From contig NZ_CP142422.1 in assembly GCF_035974275.1 (NCBI RefSeq), positions 3,596,001 through 3,660,000 of the forward strand: a stretch of DNA of 64,000 bases, given 5' to 3'. Positions 33,000 through 41,682 of the stretch are shown here, piece by piece; within the stretch, counting starts at the first letter, position 1; each line of letters begins with the position of its first letter. The stretch is from Chryseobacterium sp. MYb264. GTDB taxonomy: Bacteria; Bacteroidota; Bacteroidia; Flavobacteriales; Weeksellaceae. Made by a program: the position numbers and the translations under genes. The notes under the pieces are model-generated. The model saw only the letters and a list, made by a program, of their open reading frames with translations. It was not told the origin of the DNA and ran no database searches.

Positions 33000-34349
33000 T
33001 TATAATTTTCCGGTGAAGACCTTGAAAATGTCGCTTCCGAAGATCAGTAACATCAAGCCTAACAGGAAGATAACCCCGATCATCTGTGCGTTTTCCAATA
33101 CTTTCTGAGGAACAGGTTTTCCAACGATCATTTCATATAAAGTGAAAATTACGTGTCCACCATCCAATCCCGGAATAGGAATTAAGTTCAAAAATGCCAA
33201 CCAAATAGAAAACATGGCAGTAAAGCTCCAGAAAGAAACCCAGTTAATAGCGATGCTGCCATCAGCTGACTTATCAACAGGCATATTTTTAATAATAGCG
33301 ATTGGTCCGCCAACGTTTTTATATCCCTGAATTTTTGAGTTAAACATAATTTTGAACTGCTTTACCTGCATGGTTAAAGCCTCAATAGTTCTTACAAAAC
33401 CTCTTGGAATAGCTTCTCCGAAAGAATATTTTTTATCAGTAACAACGCTTGCCATTGCTTTTTGGTCTACACCAACTCCCAATTTACCGTTTTGATCTAC
33501 TGTTGCAGAAACAGTTTCCGCTTTTCCGTTTCTCAGAACGTCGATGTTTACTGCTTTACCTTTATTTTTCAATAAAACATCACTCACTTCATCAAAGAAA
33601 GGAGTCTGTTTACCATTAATTGAAACTACTTTATCACCTTTTGCCAATCCTGAAGCTTTCGCTGTTGGGCTTACCAATGTATCAATGATCATTGGGATTC
33701 GTGGAGTAATGTACATTTTAGCTTCTTTTTGCTTTAGTACATCCGCAACGCCATCTTTGTTTACCGGGAAAGTTACTTCTTTTCCGTTTCTAAGAACCGT
33801 TACATTGTCGCCTAAAAGAATATTAATAGAAGCATTTTCTAATCTTTCTGCTGGTTTTCCGTCAATATTGATGATCTTGTCACCACTTTGGAAACCCATT
33901 TTTTTACCGGCATCCGTTACCCCAATTCCATTATTGAATTTCGTAAGATCGGTATACATTTCTCCGTTGAATAGAGAAAGGCAACCGTAGATCAGCCAGG
34001 CAAGGAAAAAGTTGACCGTTACGCCTCCAAGCATAATAATTAATCTCTGCCAAGCCGGTTTTGCTCTGAATTCCCAAGGCTGTGCAGGCTGTTTCAACTG
34101 CTCAGTATCCATACTTTCGTCTACCATTCCGGCAATTTTCACATAACCTCCGAAAGGAAGCCATCCGATACCATATTCGGTTTCACCAATTTTCTTTTTA
34201 GCGATTGAAAACCAAGGATCGAAGAAAAGGTAAAATTTTTCTACTTTGGTTTTAAAGTATTTTGCGGGTAAGAAATGCCCGAGCTCGTGTAAGATGACTA
34301 AGATAGAAATGCTCAATATAAATTGAAACAGTTTAATTGCTATTTCCAT
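33000..34349 (-). CDS. rseP: RIP zinc metalloprotease RseP
   Basis: The product is 449 residues, an inner-membrane site-2 protease. HELGH, the zinc motif, is near residue 22 in the first membrane segment. The second metal motif, LDGGH, is near residue 396. Two PDZ-like regions lie between (about 135-200 and 215-290). The family cleaves membrane-bound anti-sigma factors and remnant signal peptides. It stands alone and ends after VFTGKL. Confidence 0.95.
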   Translation of the reverse strand: MEIAIKLFQFILSISILVILHELGHFLPAKYFKTKVEKFYLFFDPWFSIAKKKIGETEYGIGWLPFGGYVKIAGMVDESMDTEQLKQPAQPWEFRAKPAWQRLIIMLGGVTVNFFLAWLIYGCLSLFNGEMYTDLTKFNNGIGVTDAGKKMGFQSGDKIINIDGKPAERLENASINILLGDNVTVLRNGKEVTFPVNKDGVADVLKQKEAKMYITPRIPMIIDTLVSPTAKASGLAKGDKVVSINGKQTPFFDEVSDVLLKNKGKAVNIDVLRNGKAETVSATVDQNGKLGVGVDQKAMASVVTDKKYSFGEAIPRGFVRTIEALTMQVKQFKIMFNSKIQGYKNVGGPIAIIKNMPVDKSADGSIAINWVSFWSFTAMFSIWLAFLNLIPIPGLDGGHVIFTLYEMIVGKPVPQKVLENAQMIGVIFLLGLMLLIFGSDIFKVFTGKL

Positions 34350-34372
34350 TAATGCTTTTTATGTTTAATTTG

Positions 34373-34403
34373 CAAAGGTAACAATTATCAAAACTATGCC
34401 AAA
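34373..34403 (-). promoter_or_regulatory. Complete Bacteroidota promoter of rseP
   Basis: On the minus strand TTTG (34403-34400), exactly 19 bases, then TACCTTTG (34380-34373). This matches both consensus boxes and their spacing. It starts 24 bases before the ATG. Confidence 0.75.
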
Positions 34404-34453
34404 TAAAAAAGCTCCTCGAAATGAGAAGCTTTGTCATATAATCAGGTGTTTTT

Positions 34454-34894
34454 CTACAAATTGAACGAAACCCCAAGACTGCCATTGTTGCCGACTTCCG
34501 CAAAAACTCCGAATTTCTCCGTGAAAAAGTATTTGGCGCCAATGTGAGCTCCGATTCCGAAGTCTTTTCCTAAAACTCCAACATCAACTCCCGGATAGAT
34601 GTCCCATTTTGATGGAAGGTCCAAAGCATCCTGAAGGTGAAAATTCAGTCTTCCGAAAATGAAAACACGATTGTCTTTATCATTATCCTTATAATTGTCA
34701 AAATAAGCATTCGCACCAGCTCCTACAGATATCAGCTTGTTTAAACCATAATCATAGGTTGCCGCAATCCCGGTTCCATATCCCCACGCACTGAGACCCA
34801 GATTGATTTTCTGATCTCCTTTGCCTGTCCAAGCCTGTGCGCTGGCTGTTGCTCCCATAAAGATCACCATGAACATAAAAACCAATTTCTTCAT
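34454..34894 (-). CDS. Small outer-membrane beta-barrel-like protein
   Basis: The product is 146 residues from the ATG at 34894; the frame is open further up only through a TTG that would spoil the signal peptide. The signal ends at about residue 20 (GATASAQ). The rest is alternating beta strands rich in Gly, Tyr and Phe (GLSAWGYGTGIAATYDYGL, GIGAHIGAKYFFTEKFG) and ends in FNL, typical of small outer-membrane barrels. It resembles the DUF6646-type proteins of flavobacteria. Function unknown. Confidence 0.75.
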   Translation of the reverse strand: MKKLVFMFMVIFMGATASAQAWTGKGDQKINLGLSAWGYGTGIAATYDYGLNKLISVGAGANAYFDNYKDNDKDNRVFIFGRLNFHLQDALDLPSKWDIYPGVDVGVLGKDFGIGAHIGAKYFFTEKFGVFAEVGNNGSLGVSFNL

Positions 34895-34996
34895 AAATTT
34901 TACATTTTTAGTGTTATTAATAAAAAAGATTCGTATCAAAAATAGAACCGAAATTATCAGAAAATCGTATTTTTATTGAAGTTTTTAATAAAGTTT

Positions 34997-35749
34997 ATGA
35001 AAATCACAGGACTGAATTTAGATATCATCTGGAAAAATAAATCCGCAAATTTTGAAGAGATTGAGAAGGAGTTGCAAAATCAGGAAGCGGATCTTTTTCT
35101 GCTTCCGGAAATGTTTTCAACAGGTTTTTGTATGGATGCCGCAGAGATTTCAGACAGAAATCAGGAATCTCTGGAGTTTTTAAAGAAAATGGCAAAAGAG
35201 AAAAATGCTGCTTTTTGCGGAAGTGCGCCCGTGGAAGAAGAAGGCAGTTTTTATAACAGAATGTATTTCGTACAACCCGATTCTCAGGTTGATTTCTATG
35301 ATAAAAGACATTTGTTTTCCTTTTCCAGAGAAGATAAAGTCTATACGCCGGGACGAGAAAGAGTGATTGTAAATTATAAAGGATTTAGAATCTTGCTGCA
35401 GGTTTGCTATGATCTTCGTTTTCCTGTTTTTGCAAGAAATAATGATGATTATGATGCGATTTTATATGTAGCCAACTGGCCGGAGAAAAGGGTAGGAGCC
35501 TGGGAGCATCTGCTGAAAGCAAGAGCAATTGAGAATTTATCTTTTGTTTTTGGTTTGAACCGAATCGGGACCGATGGAAATAATCTCTTTTATCAGGATA
35601 GTTCGCACTGTTTTTCTGCTGACGGATCTGAAATTTCTGAAAAGAACGGAAATCTTGTTATTGCAGATCTGGATGTAGAGCAATTGAAAGATTTCAGAAA
35701 GCATTTTCAGTTTTTGAATGACCGGGATGCTTTTTCAATTCAATTATAA
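34997..35749 (+). CDS. Nitrilase-superfamily amidohydrolase (omega-amidase type)
   Basis: The product is 250 residues from the ATG at 34997 (MKITGLNLDIIWKN). The catalytic Glu-Lys-Cys triad is visible: LLPEMFSTGFC (E near 42), FYDKRHLFSF (K near 107), QVCYDLRFPVF (C near 136). The closest relatives are YafV/omega-amidases, which hydrolyse alpha-ketoglutaramate to 2-oxoglutarate and ammonia. This clears the by-product of glutamine transaminases. It is cytosolic and stands alone, divergent from the barrel gene. Confidence 0.9.
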   Translation: MKITGLNLDIIWKNKSANFEEIEKELQNQEADLFLLPEMFSTGFCMDAAEISDRNQESLEFLKKMAKEKNAAFCGSAPVEEEGSFYNRMYFVQPDSQVDFYDKRHLFSFSREDKVYTPGRERVIVNYKGFRILLQVCYDLRFPVFARNNDDYDAILYVANWPEKRVGAWEHLLKARAIENLSFVFGLNRIGTDGNNLFYQDSSHCFSADGSEISEKNGNLVIADLDVEQLKDFRKHFQFLNDRDAFSIQL

Positions 35750-35810
35750 AAAAATTGAGGTTAAGATTTAGGCTGATATTTTTACAACCTTAGTCTTAAC
35801 CTCAACCTTT

Positions 35811-36110
35811 TTAAGCATATTGTTGTAAAAGTTGTGTCAATCTGTTCACATCGTGAACCCCGCTTTCTTTATAAAGCAATTCTCCTTTTTTGAAAACCGC
35901 TAATGTAGGAACGCTGCGCACACCATATTGTGAGGCAATGGCAGGATACTGATCGATATCTACTTTTATAATTCTGGCGGTTTCGCCTACTTTCTCTTTT
36001 ACCGTCGTTAAAACCGAAGACTGAACTTTGCAAGGCTGACACCAGGTTGCAAAAAAGTCGATTAATACCGGTCTTTCCGAGTCTATAATTTCCTGAAATT
36101 TTTGTGACAT
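35811..36110 (-). CDS. Thioredoxin
   Basis: The product is 99 residues with the active site ATWCQPCK near residues 21-28 and the cis-Pro motif VRSVPTL near 66. The central Gln-Pro in WCQPC differs from the classical WCGPC, which changes the redox potential. It is the last gene of the operon with the rhodanese lipoprotein and the CstB-like protein. It may therefore reduce persulfides or disulfides formed there. Confidence 0.92.
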   Translation of the reverse strand: MSQKFQEIIDSERPVLIDFFATWCQPCKVQSSVLTTVKEKVGETARIIKVDIDQYPAIASQYGVRSVPTLAVFKKGELLYKESGVHDVNRLTQLLQQYA

Positions 36111-36125
36111 AGTTTGGTTTTTTAT

Positions 36126-36497
36126 TTATTTTGATGATGGCTCATCCTGAATGGCTTTTACGTTTTTCCAGCTTGTGCCGTCGTACACTTCCACGCCATT
36201 TTTCTTTAATATTTCTACTGCTTGGTCCGCCTGAATTCCTTTGTTGCAAAAAACAACTACTTTTTTGCCTTTCAATTGTTCAGTATTATTCTGAATTTCA
36301 GCCAAAGGAATATTAATAGCATTCTTTGCGGTTCCTTCTGCATATTGTTCCGGAATTCTTACATCTACCAACGTTACATCTGAGCTGTTCACAACTTCTC
36401 TGATGTTTGCTTTTGGCGCTTCAGAATGACTGGCTGTTTTACAGGCTGTTACTGTAAGTGTTGTAAGGATAATTCCAAAAAGTATACCTTTCTTCAT
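36126..36497 (-). CDS. Rhodanese-domain lipoprotein
   Basis: The product is 123 residues. The lipoprotein signal ends at TVTAC near residue 19. A single rhodanese domain follows (LVDVRIPEQYAEGTAKNAINIP), with the active-site loop VVFCNKGIQADQA (Cys near 86). The lipid anchor places sulfur transfer in the envelope. It lies 7 bases downstream of the CstB-like gene and 15 bases upstream of the thioredoxin gene. Confidence 0.88.
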   Translation of the reverse strand: MKKGILFGIILTTLTVTACKTASHSEAPKANIREVVNSSDVTLVDVRIPEQYAEGTAKNAINIPLAEIQNNTEQLKGKKVVVFCNKGIQADQAVEILKKNGVEVYDGTSWKNVKAIQDEPSSK

Positions 36498-36504
36498 CTT
36501 GATT

Positions 36505-37914
36505 TTAGATCACTTTAGACTGACAAACAAAATCTGTTGTCGGGAATTTTTCTGTTTTTTTGATTCCGTTGAAACCACCTTCGATTTCAGTGAAATTTCT
36601 GATTCCGTGAGAGTTAAGGATGCTTGCCGCAATCATGCTTCGGTAACCGCCTGCACAGTGCAGGAAGAAATGTTCAGAATCATCAATCGTTTTTACCCAA
36701 TCGCTGATTAAATCTAAAGGTTTATTGTAAGCATTATCAATATGTTCTGCCGAATATTCTGAAATTTTACGAACATCAACTACTTTTGAACTTACATTAA
36801 ATTGCTCTGCAAATTCAGTCGGAGAAATTCTTTTTACTTCGTCCGTTTCTTTACCCCCGTTTTTCCAGGCTTCAAAACCTCCGTTCAAGTAACCCACAAC
36901 ATTATCAAAACCAACTCTGCTTAGTCTGGTAATTGCTTCTTCTTCAGTTCCTTCGTCTACTATTAATAATAAAGGGTGTTTTACATCTACGATCAACGTT
37001 CCTACCCATGGTGCGAAATCACCTTTTAAACCGATATTTACTGAATTAGGAACAAATCCTTTATGAAATTCTACAGGACTTCTCGTATCAAGAATCAAAG
37101 CGCCCGTTTCTTCTGCGTAAGCTTCAAAATCATTAACCTCAATTGGTGTTAAACCTTTGTCCATCACGATATCAAGACTTTCGTAACCGCCTTTATTCAT
37201 GGCTACATTCATTCCGAAATATTTTGGAGGAGCGGTAAGTCCATCAAGAACTTCTCTCACAAATGATTCTTTATCTGGTTGATTAAGAGCGTAATTCGTT
37301 CTTTTTTGATTTCCCAAAATATCAACCGTCTCTTTCTGCATATTTTTTCCACAAGCAGAACCCGCGCCGTGAGCCGGATACACTGTAATACTGTCATCCA
37401 GCGGCATGATTTTGCTGTGTAAACTTTCGTATAAAATTCCTGCAAGGTCTTCCTGTGTTACGCTTCCTGCTTTTTGAGCAAGATCTGGTCTTCCTACATC
37501 TCCCAAAAATAAAGTGTCACCTGTGAAAATAGCAGTTTCCACACCGTTTTCGTCAATAAGAAGGTAGGTTGTACTTTCCATGGTATGACCGGGCGTGTGA
37601 AGCGCTTTTATTTTTACTTTTCCGATTTCAAAAATTTGCTCATCTTCAGCAATCGTTGCTTCGAATTCTGGTTGTGCCGTTGGTCCGTAAACCACAGGAG
37701 CTCCCGTTTTTTTGCTTAAATCCAAATGCCCCGAAACAAAATCTGCATGAAAATGTGTTTCGAAGATATATTTTAAAGTTACATTGTCTTTTTCCAGACG
37801 ATCCAGATAAGGTTTTACTTCTCTTAAAGGATCTATAATTGCAGCTTCATTTTCTGATACAATATAATAGGCGCCCTGAGCCAGACAGCCCGTATATATT
37901 TGTTCAACTTTCAT
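36505..37914 (-). CDS. Metallo-beta-lactamase/rhodanese fusion (CstB-like persulfide dioxygenase)
   Basis: The product is 469 residues. The N-terminal MBL domain has the metal motif THFHADFVSGH near residue 53 and HTPGHTMEST, as in ETHE1-type persulfide dioxygenases. Two rhodanese domains follow. The first (DTRSPVEFHKG) has lost its Cys (LLIVDEGTEEE in the loop). The second keeps it, FLHCAGGYRSM near residue 424. This order matches CstB, which oxidises persulfide to sulfite and transfers sulfur to make thiosulfate. It heads the three-gene operon. Confidence 0.92.
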   Translation of the reverse strand: MKVEQIYTGCLAQGAYYIVSENEAAIIDPLREVKPYLDRLEKDNVTLKYIFETHFHADFVSGHLDLSKKTGAPVVYGPTAQPEFEATIAEDEQIFEIGKVKIKALHTPGHTMESTTYLLIDENGVETAIFTGDTLFLGDVGRPDLAQKAGSVTQEDLAGILYESLHSKIMPLDDSITVYPAHGAGSACGKNMQKETVDILGNQKRTNYALNQPDKESFVREVLDGLTAPPKYFGMNVAMNKGGYESLDIVMDKGLTPIEVNDFEAYAEETGALILDTRSPVEFHKGFVPNSVNIGLKGDFAPWVGTLIVDVKHPLLLIVDEGTEEEAITRLSRVGFDNVVGYLNGGFEAWKNGGKETDEVKRISPTEFAEQFNVSSKVVDVRKISEYSAEHIDNAYNKPLDLISDWVKTIDDSEHFFLHCAGGYRSMIAASILNSHGIRNFTEIEGGFNGIKKTEKFPTTDFVCQSKVI

Positions 37915-38181
37915 TGGCTTTATTTTAAAAATTTAGTTAAAGATACGAAGTATTAGATGAATTGTATGTCAAATGTTAAATCTGCCTAATAGTTTATATC
38001 AATTTTACTGTGTTGATCGGGTTTAAATTGCTTTAATTCAAATAAAAAGAACAGCCTAAAAGCATACTAAATTAGTAGACTGTTTTTTATCATGTTTGAA
38101 AGATAAAAATAATAGTGTAGATATTCACAAAAGAATATTATTTATCAGAATAAAATATCTTACAAAAACTTTTATCTTTAG

Positions 38182-39726
38182 ATGTCTAAAAAAAATCAAA
38201 TGGCAAATAAAGTGAAATTTATTGAAGAATTAAATGCTAAATACACTCCGAAAGGAGATCATATTATATTAGGAAAGGCAATGCTCAATGGAGAGGTAGT
38301 CCCTGAAGTGAATGTTACCATTCCTTTAAAAACCATCAACCGCCACGGATTGATCGCCGGAGCTACTGGGACAGGGAAGACCAAAACGTTACAGGTCTTC
38401 GCCGAACAGCTTTCTCATCAGGGAATTCCGTCTTTGGTGTTGGATATCAAAGGAGATTTCTCCGGAATTGCTGAAGCTGGACAGAAAAATGCTTTAATTG
38501 AAGAAAGATATTCTAAAACTCAGCTTCCTTACGAGCCACAGGCTTTTCCGGTAGAGTTGATGACCATTTCCGGAGAAAGAGGTGTGAAACTGAGGGCAAC
38601 TGTTACGGAATTCGGACCTGTTTTGTTGAGTAAAATTTTAGAATTAAATGATACTCAGCAAAGTATCATGTCTATTGTTTTTAAATATTGTGATGATAAA
38701 GGGCTGCCTTTAATTGATCTGAATGATTTGAAGAAAGTTCTTCAATATGTCACTGAAAATGCTCAGGGAAAAGCCGAATTGGCAGGAAATTATGGTTCCA
38801 TTTCTTCAGCTTCTTTGGGAGCTATTCTGAGATCGATAGTCGCATTGGAACAACAAGGCGCGGCAAGTTTCTTTGGAGAATTAAGTTTTGATGTGCATGA
38901 TCTGTTGAAAACAAGAGACGGAAAAGGCGTCGTGAATATTTTGCGGGTTGCGGATATTCAAAGTAAACCTCAGTTGTTTTCTACATTTATGTTGTCTCTT
39001 TTTGCTGAAATTTATATGACTTTCCCTGAAGAAGGTGACAGCGGAAGACCAAAACTCGTTCTTTTCATCGATGAAGCACATTTGATTTTTGATGAATCTT
39101 CCAAAGCGCTGCTTTCCCAAATTGAAACCATGGTCAAACTGATTCGTTCTAAAGGAATCGGAATTTACTTTATCACGCAGGTTCCAGGAGATGTGTCGGA
39201 AGGAGTGCTTTCTCAATTAGGGTTGAAAATTCAGCATGCGTTGAGAGGTTTTACCGCGAAAGATAAAAAAGAGATTACAAAAGCAGTTGAAAATTACCCG
39301 ACAACGGAGTTTTATGATGCTTCTACTTTAATTCAGAATTTAGGAATTGGGGAAGCTTTTGTGACAGCTTTAGATGAAAAAGGAATTCCGACTCCGCTGG
39401 TTCATACGTATTTAATTTCTCCGGAATCCAGAATGGATGTGCTGAATGATGCTGAAATCTCTGAACTAACAAGTAAATCTGCCTTAGTTGCCAAATATGA
39501 AAAAGTAGTGGATAACGAATCGGCTTACGAAATCTTAGTCAACAGAATGGAACAGGCCGCTCAGAATGCAGCTCCGACTCAAAAAACGAAACCTGTAAAA
39601 GAAGAACCGGGAATGCTGGAGCAGGTTTTACAGAGTAAAGCGGGAAGAACCTTCACCAGCACGCTGATGCGAGAAGGGGCGAAGGCTATTTTGGGAATGC
39701 TTGGTTTAGGTGGCAGAAAGCGATAG
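38182..39726 (+). CDS. HerA-like helicase/ATPase of the DUF853 (YjgR) family
   Basis: The product is 514 residues. Walker A GATGTGKTKT is near residue 59, and Walker B LVLFIDEAHLIFD near 295. FITQVPGDVSEGVLSQLGLKIQHALRGFTAKD is the family signature. These are hexameric HerA/FtsK-type ATPases of unknown substrate. It has a Gly/Arg-rich end (LGLGGRKR). It stands alone; 37915-38181 upstream is a divergent promoter region with no gene. Confidence 0.9.
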   Translation: MSKKNQMANKVKFIEELNAKYTPKGDHIILGKAMLNGEVVPEVNVTIPLKTINRHGLIAGATGTGKTKTLQVFAEQLSHQGIPSLVLDIKGDFSGIAEAGQKNALIEERYSKTQLPYEPQAFPVELMTISGERGVKLRATVTEFGPVLLSKILELNDTQQSIMSIVFKYCDDKGLPLIDLNDLKKVLQYVTENAQGKAELAGNYGSISSASLGAILRSIVALEQQGAASFFGELSFDVHDLLKTRDGKGVVNILRVADIQSKPQLFSTFMLSLFAEIYMTFPEEGDSGRPKLVLFIDEAHLIFDESSKALLSQIETMVKLIRSKGIGIYFITQVPGDVSEGVLSQLGLKIQHALRGFTAKDKKEITKAVENYPTTEFYDASTLIQNLGIGEAFVTALDEKGIPTPLVHTYLISPESRMDVLNDAEISELTSKSALVAKYEKVVDNESAYEILVNRMEQAAQNAAPTQKTKPVKEEPGMLEQVLQSKAGRTFTSTLMREGAKAILGMLGLGGRKR

Positions 39727-39811
39727 AAATTTTAAATAATTTTTATATATTCGTAACAATAGGAATGGTAAGGTTTTTGACCTGTCATTTTCGATTTTAA
39801 ATAATGAGGGG

Positions 39812-39869
39812 TGCTGTGTAACCGTTTGAAAACAAAATCATTTGTTGAAGATTGTTATACAGCATTTTT
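39812..39869 (+). terminator. Long hairpin after the HerA-like gene
   Basis: The arms TGCTGTGTAAC and GTTATACAGCA (one mismatch) enclose about 31 bases and are followed by TTTTT. It lies 86 bases after the stop. The rest of 39727-39999 shows no gene. Confidence 0.5.
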
Positions 39870-39999
39870 CTGTTTTTAAACTTATTGTATGAGTTTAGAT
39901 TCAGCCTTATGCTGAGCAGTAACGGGCAAAATTTTTGAAGGAACGAGGAATTCTATGAATTTATGCCTACATTTATAATTAGATTTTAATTAAGTAAAG

Positions 40000-41223
40000 T
40001 TGTACTCCATAATTGATATAGAAAGTAACGGCGCGGGTTACAGAAAAGAAAGTATTATTGATATTGCTATCTACAGATATGATGGGCAAAAAATTGTTGA
40101 TCAGTTTATTTCGCTTGTTAATCCTGAAAGTGATATCACACCTTTTGTGCAGAAATTAACCAATATTACTCCAAAAATGGTTAAAACGGCTCCGAAATTT
40201 CACGAAATTGCCAAAAGAGTTGTGGAAATTACGGCCAATACTACGTTGGTTGGTCATAATATCGATTTCGATTACCGGATGCTTCGTCAGTCTTTTACCA
40301 GGTTGGGCTATGAATTTAAAATCAATACATTAGATACGATTCCTTTAGCTAAAAAACTGATTCCCGATGAGGTAAGTTATTCTCTCGGAAAGTTGGTGAA
40401 ATCGCTGGGAATTCCTTTAACCAATCATCATCGTGCAGATGGAGATGCGCGTGCGACATTAGAATTGTTCAAGCTTCTCATATCAAAAGATACGGAAAAC
40501 GAGATTATTCAGAAGCAACATGAGGAGTCTAATGCCAAAACTTATATTAATAAGATCAGGCAGTTAACTCAGGATTTGCCAAACGAAAAAGGTTTTGTTT
40601 ATTTTCAGGACGAGGCTGGGAGAATCATTTTTTCAGATCATGTTCAGGATATCAATAAATTTTCGAAGAAAGTTTTTAATTCCAAATCAAAAAAATGGGA
40701 CGATATTCAGCAGGGTGTTGAACAAATTAATTTTGAATTGACCGGAACGGATATTATTGCGAAACTTATTTTAAATTCAAAAGGGCTTAAAAAACGAGAT
40801 ACGCTGCCTTTCGGATTATTTTGCCGAAATAATAAATATGTTGTTGAGAAAAATACACTGAATAAAACGGAGAAGCCTCTTCTGAAATTCAGATCTTTCA
40901 CGCAAGGTTCAAAAGCGGTTCAGTTTATTAATGGGATTGAAGAATATCAGGATGCGAATGTGTTTAAAAAGAAGATTGATTTCAGGAAAAGAAACGAACT
41001 TTGGTTAGGACAAGGCCGAAAATTAGGTGAGAAATTATTTATGATCATTGAAAACGGTAAAGTAATTTCTTACGGATTTTATGAGCTGTTTACTCAGATT
41101 CAGACACTCAGTAAACTGGCCAAGCTGAAAATAGATTTGCCTTTATCATCTGCGGACCTAAATAATGAGTTGCAGCTGGCTTTGCTTCGCGGTGATTTTG
41201 AAACATTGCCTTTGCCGAAATAA
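40000..41223 (+). CDS. DnaQ-like exonuclease fused to a GIY-YIG/UvrC-like domain
   Basis: The product is 407 residues and starts at a TTG (40000); a stop at 39991 in frame and no ATG leave no better start. The DEDDh exonuclease motifs are IDIESNG near 5-11, GHNIDFDY near 86-93 and HHRADGDAR near 146. From about residue 190, LPNEKGFVYFQDEAGRIIFSD corresponds to the GIY-YIG start of UvrC-like nucleases, but the Tyr-Ile-Gly part is degenerate. Such fusions are widespread and probably act in DNA repair. Confidence 0.88.
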   Translation: MYSIIDIESNGAGYRKESIIDIAIYRYDGQKIVDQFISLVNPESDITPFVQKLTNITPKMVKTAPKFHEIAKRVVEITANTTLVGHNIDFDYRMLRQSFTRLGYEFKINTLDTIPLAKKLIPDEVSYSLGKLVKSLGIPLTNHHRADGDARATLELFKLLISKDTENEIIQKQHEESNAKTYINKIRQLTQDLPNEKGFVYFQDEAGRIIFSDHVQDINKFSKKVFNSKSKKWDDIQQGVEQINFELTGTDIIAKLILNSKGLKKRDTLPFGLFCRNNKYVVEKNTLNKTEKPLLKFRSFTQGSKAVQFINGIEEYQDANVFKKKIDFRKRNELWLGQGRKLGEKLFMIIENGKVISYGFYELFTQIQTLSKLAKLKIDLPLSSADLNNELQLALLRGDFETLPLPK

Positions 41224-41240
41224 TTTAATATAAATACAGC

Positions 41241-41444
41241 ATGAATTCCTTTGATAAAGATTCAGAACATTGGAAATTCGGACTTTTTTATTACAATAAA
41301 GAAGATAAAAGGATATTTCCGCCCAAAAGATTCGGATGGGGCTGGACGGTAAATTTTGCCAATCCGTTATCTGTTTCTGTATTTTTATTGATATTAATCG
41401 CGATTGGGATTATCACTTGGTTGCTTCCAAAGCAGAATTCCTGA
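41241..41444 (+). CDS. Small membrane protein, DUF5808-type
   Basis: The product is 67 residues. The soluble N-terminal part (HWKFGLFYYNKEDKRIFPPKRFGWGWTVNFANP) matches the DUF5808 type. One membrane segment follows at about residues 45-62. It is 17 bases downstream of the exonuclease gene and probably cotranscribed. Function unknown. Confidence 0.82.
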   Translation: MNSFDKDSEHWKFGLFYYNKEDKRIFPPKRFGWGWTVNFANPLSVSVFLLILIAIGIITWLLPKQNS

Positions 41445-41528
41445 TCTTGCTGAAAAACAAACACTTTGCAAATCAGTTTTCTGAAAATGAAAAAGAATTA
41501 GTATTTTTGCAAAAAATAAAACAAAGCA

Positions 41529-41600
41529 ATGCAAGATTTTAAACAAAATAAAACCGGAAAAAAGGGAGCTGTAAGGTTCTCTAAGGTTTGGAATATTTAA
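41529..41600 (+). CDS. Possible Lys-rich leader peptide upstream of lysA
   Basis: A 23-codon frame from ATG to TAA with five Lys (MQDFKQNKTGKKGAVRFSKVWNI). A possible -7 box, TATTTTTG, lies about 25 bases upstream. A stem AAAGAGT / ACTCTTT follows, just before lysA. This could be an attenuator for a lysine gene. Nothing here proves translation, and the Lys content could be chance in an A-rich stretch. Confidence 0.3.
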   Translation: MQDFKQNKTGKKGAVRFSKVWNI

Positions 41601-41682
41601 AAGAGTTGCCTTGCATAAAAATAATAATATTGTGGCGGACTCTTTTCGAAGAATCTGCCTTTTTTTATGCTAAAATGAAATT

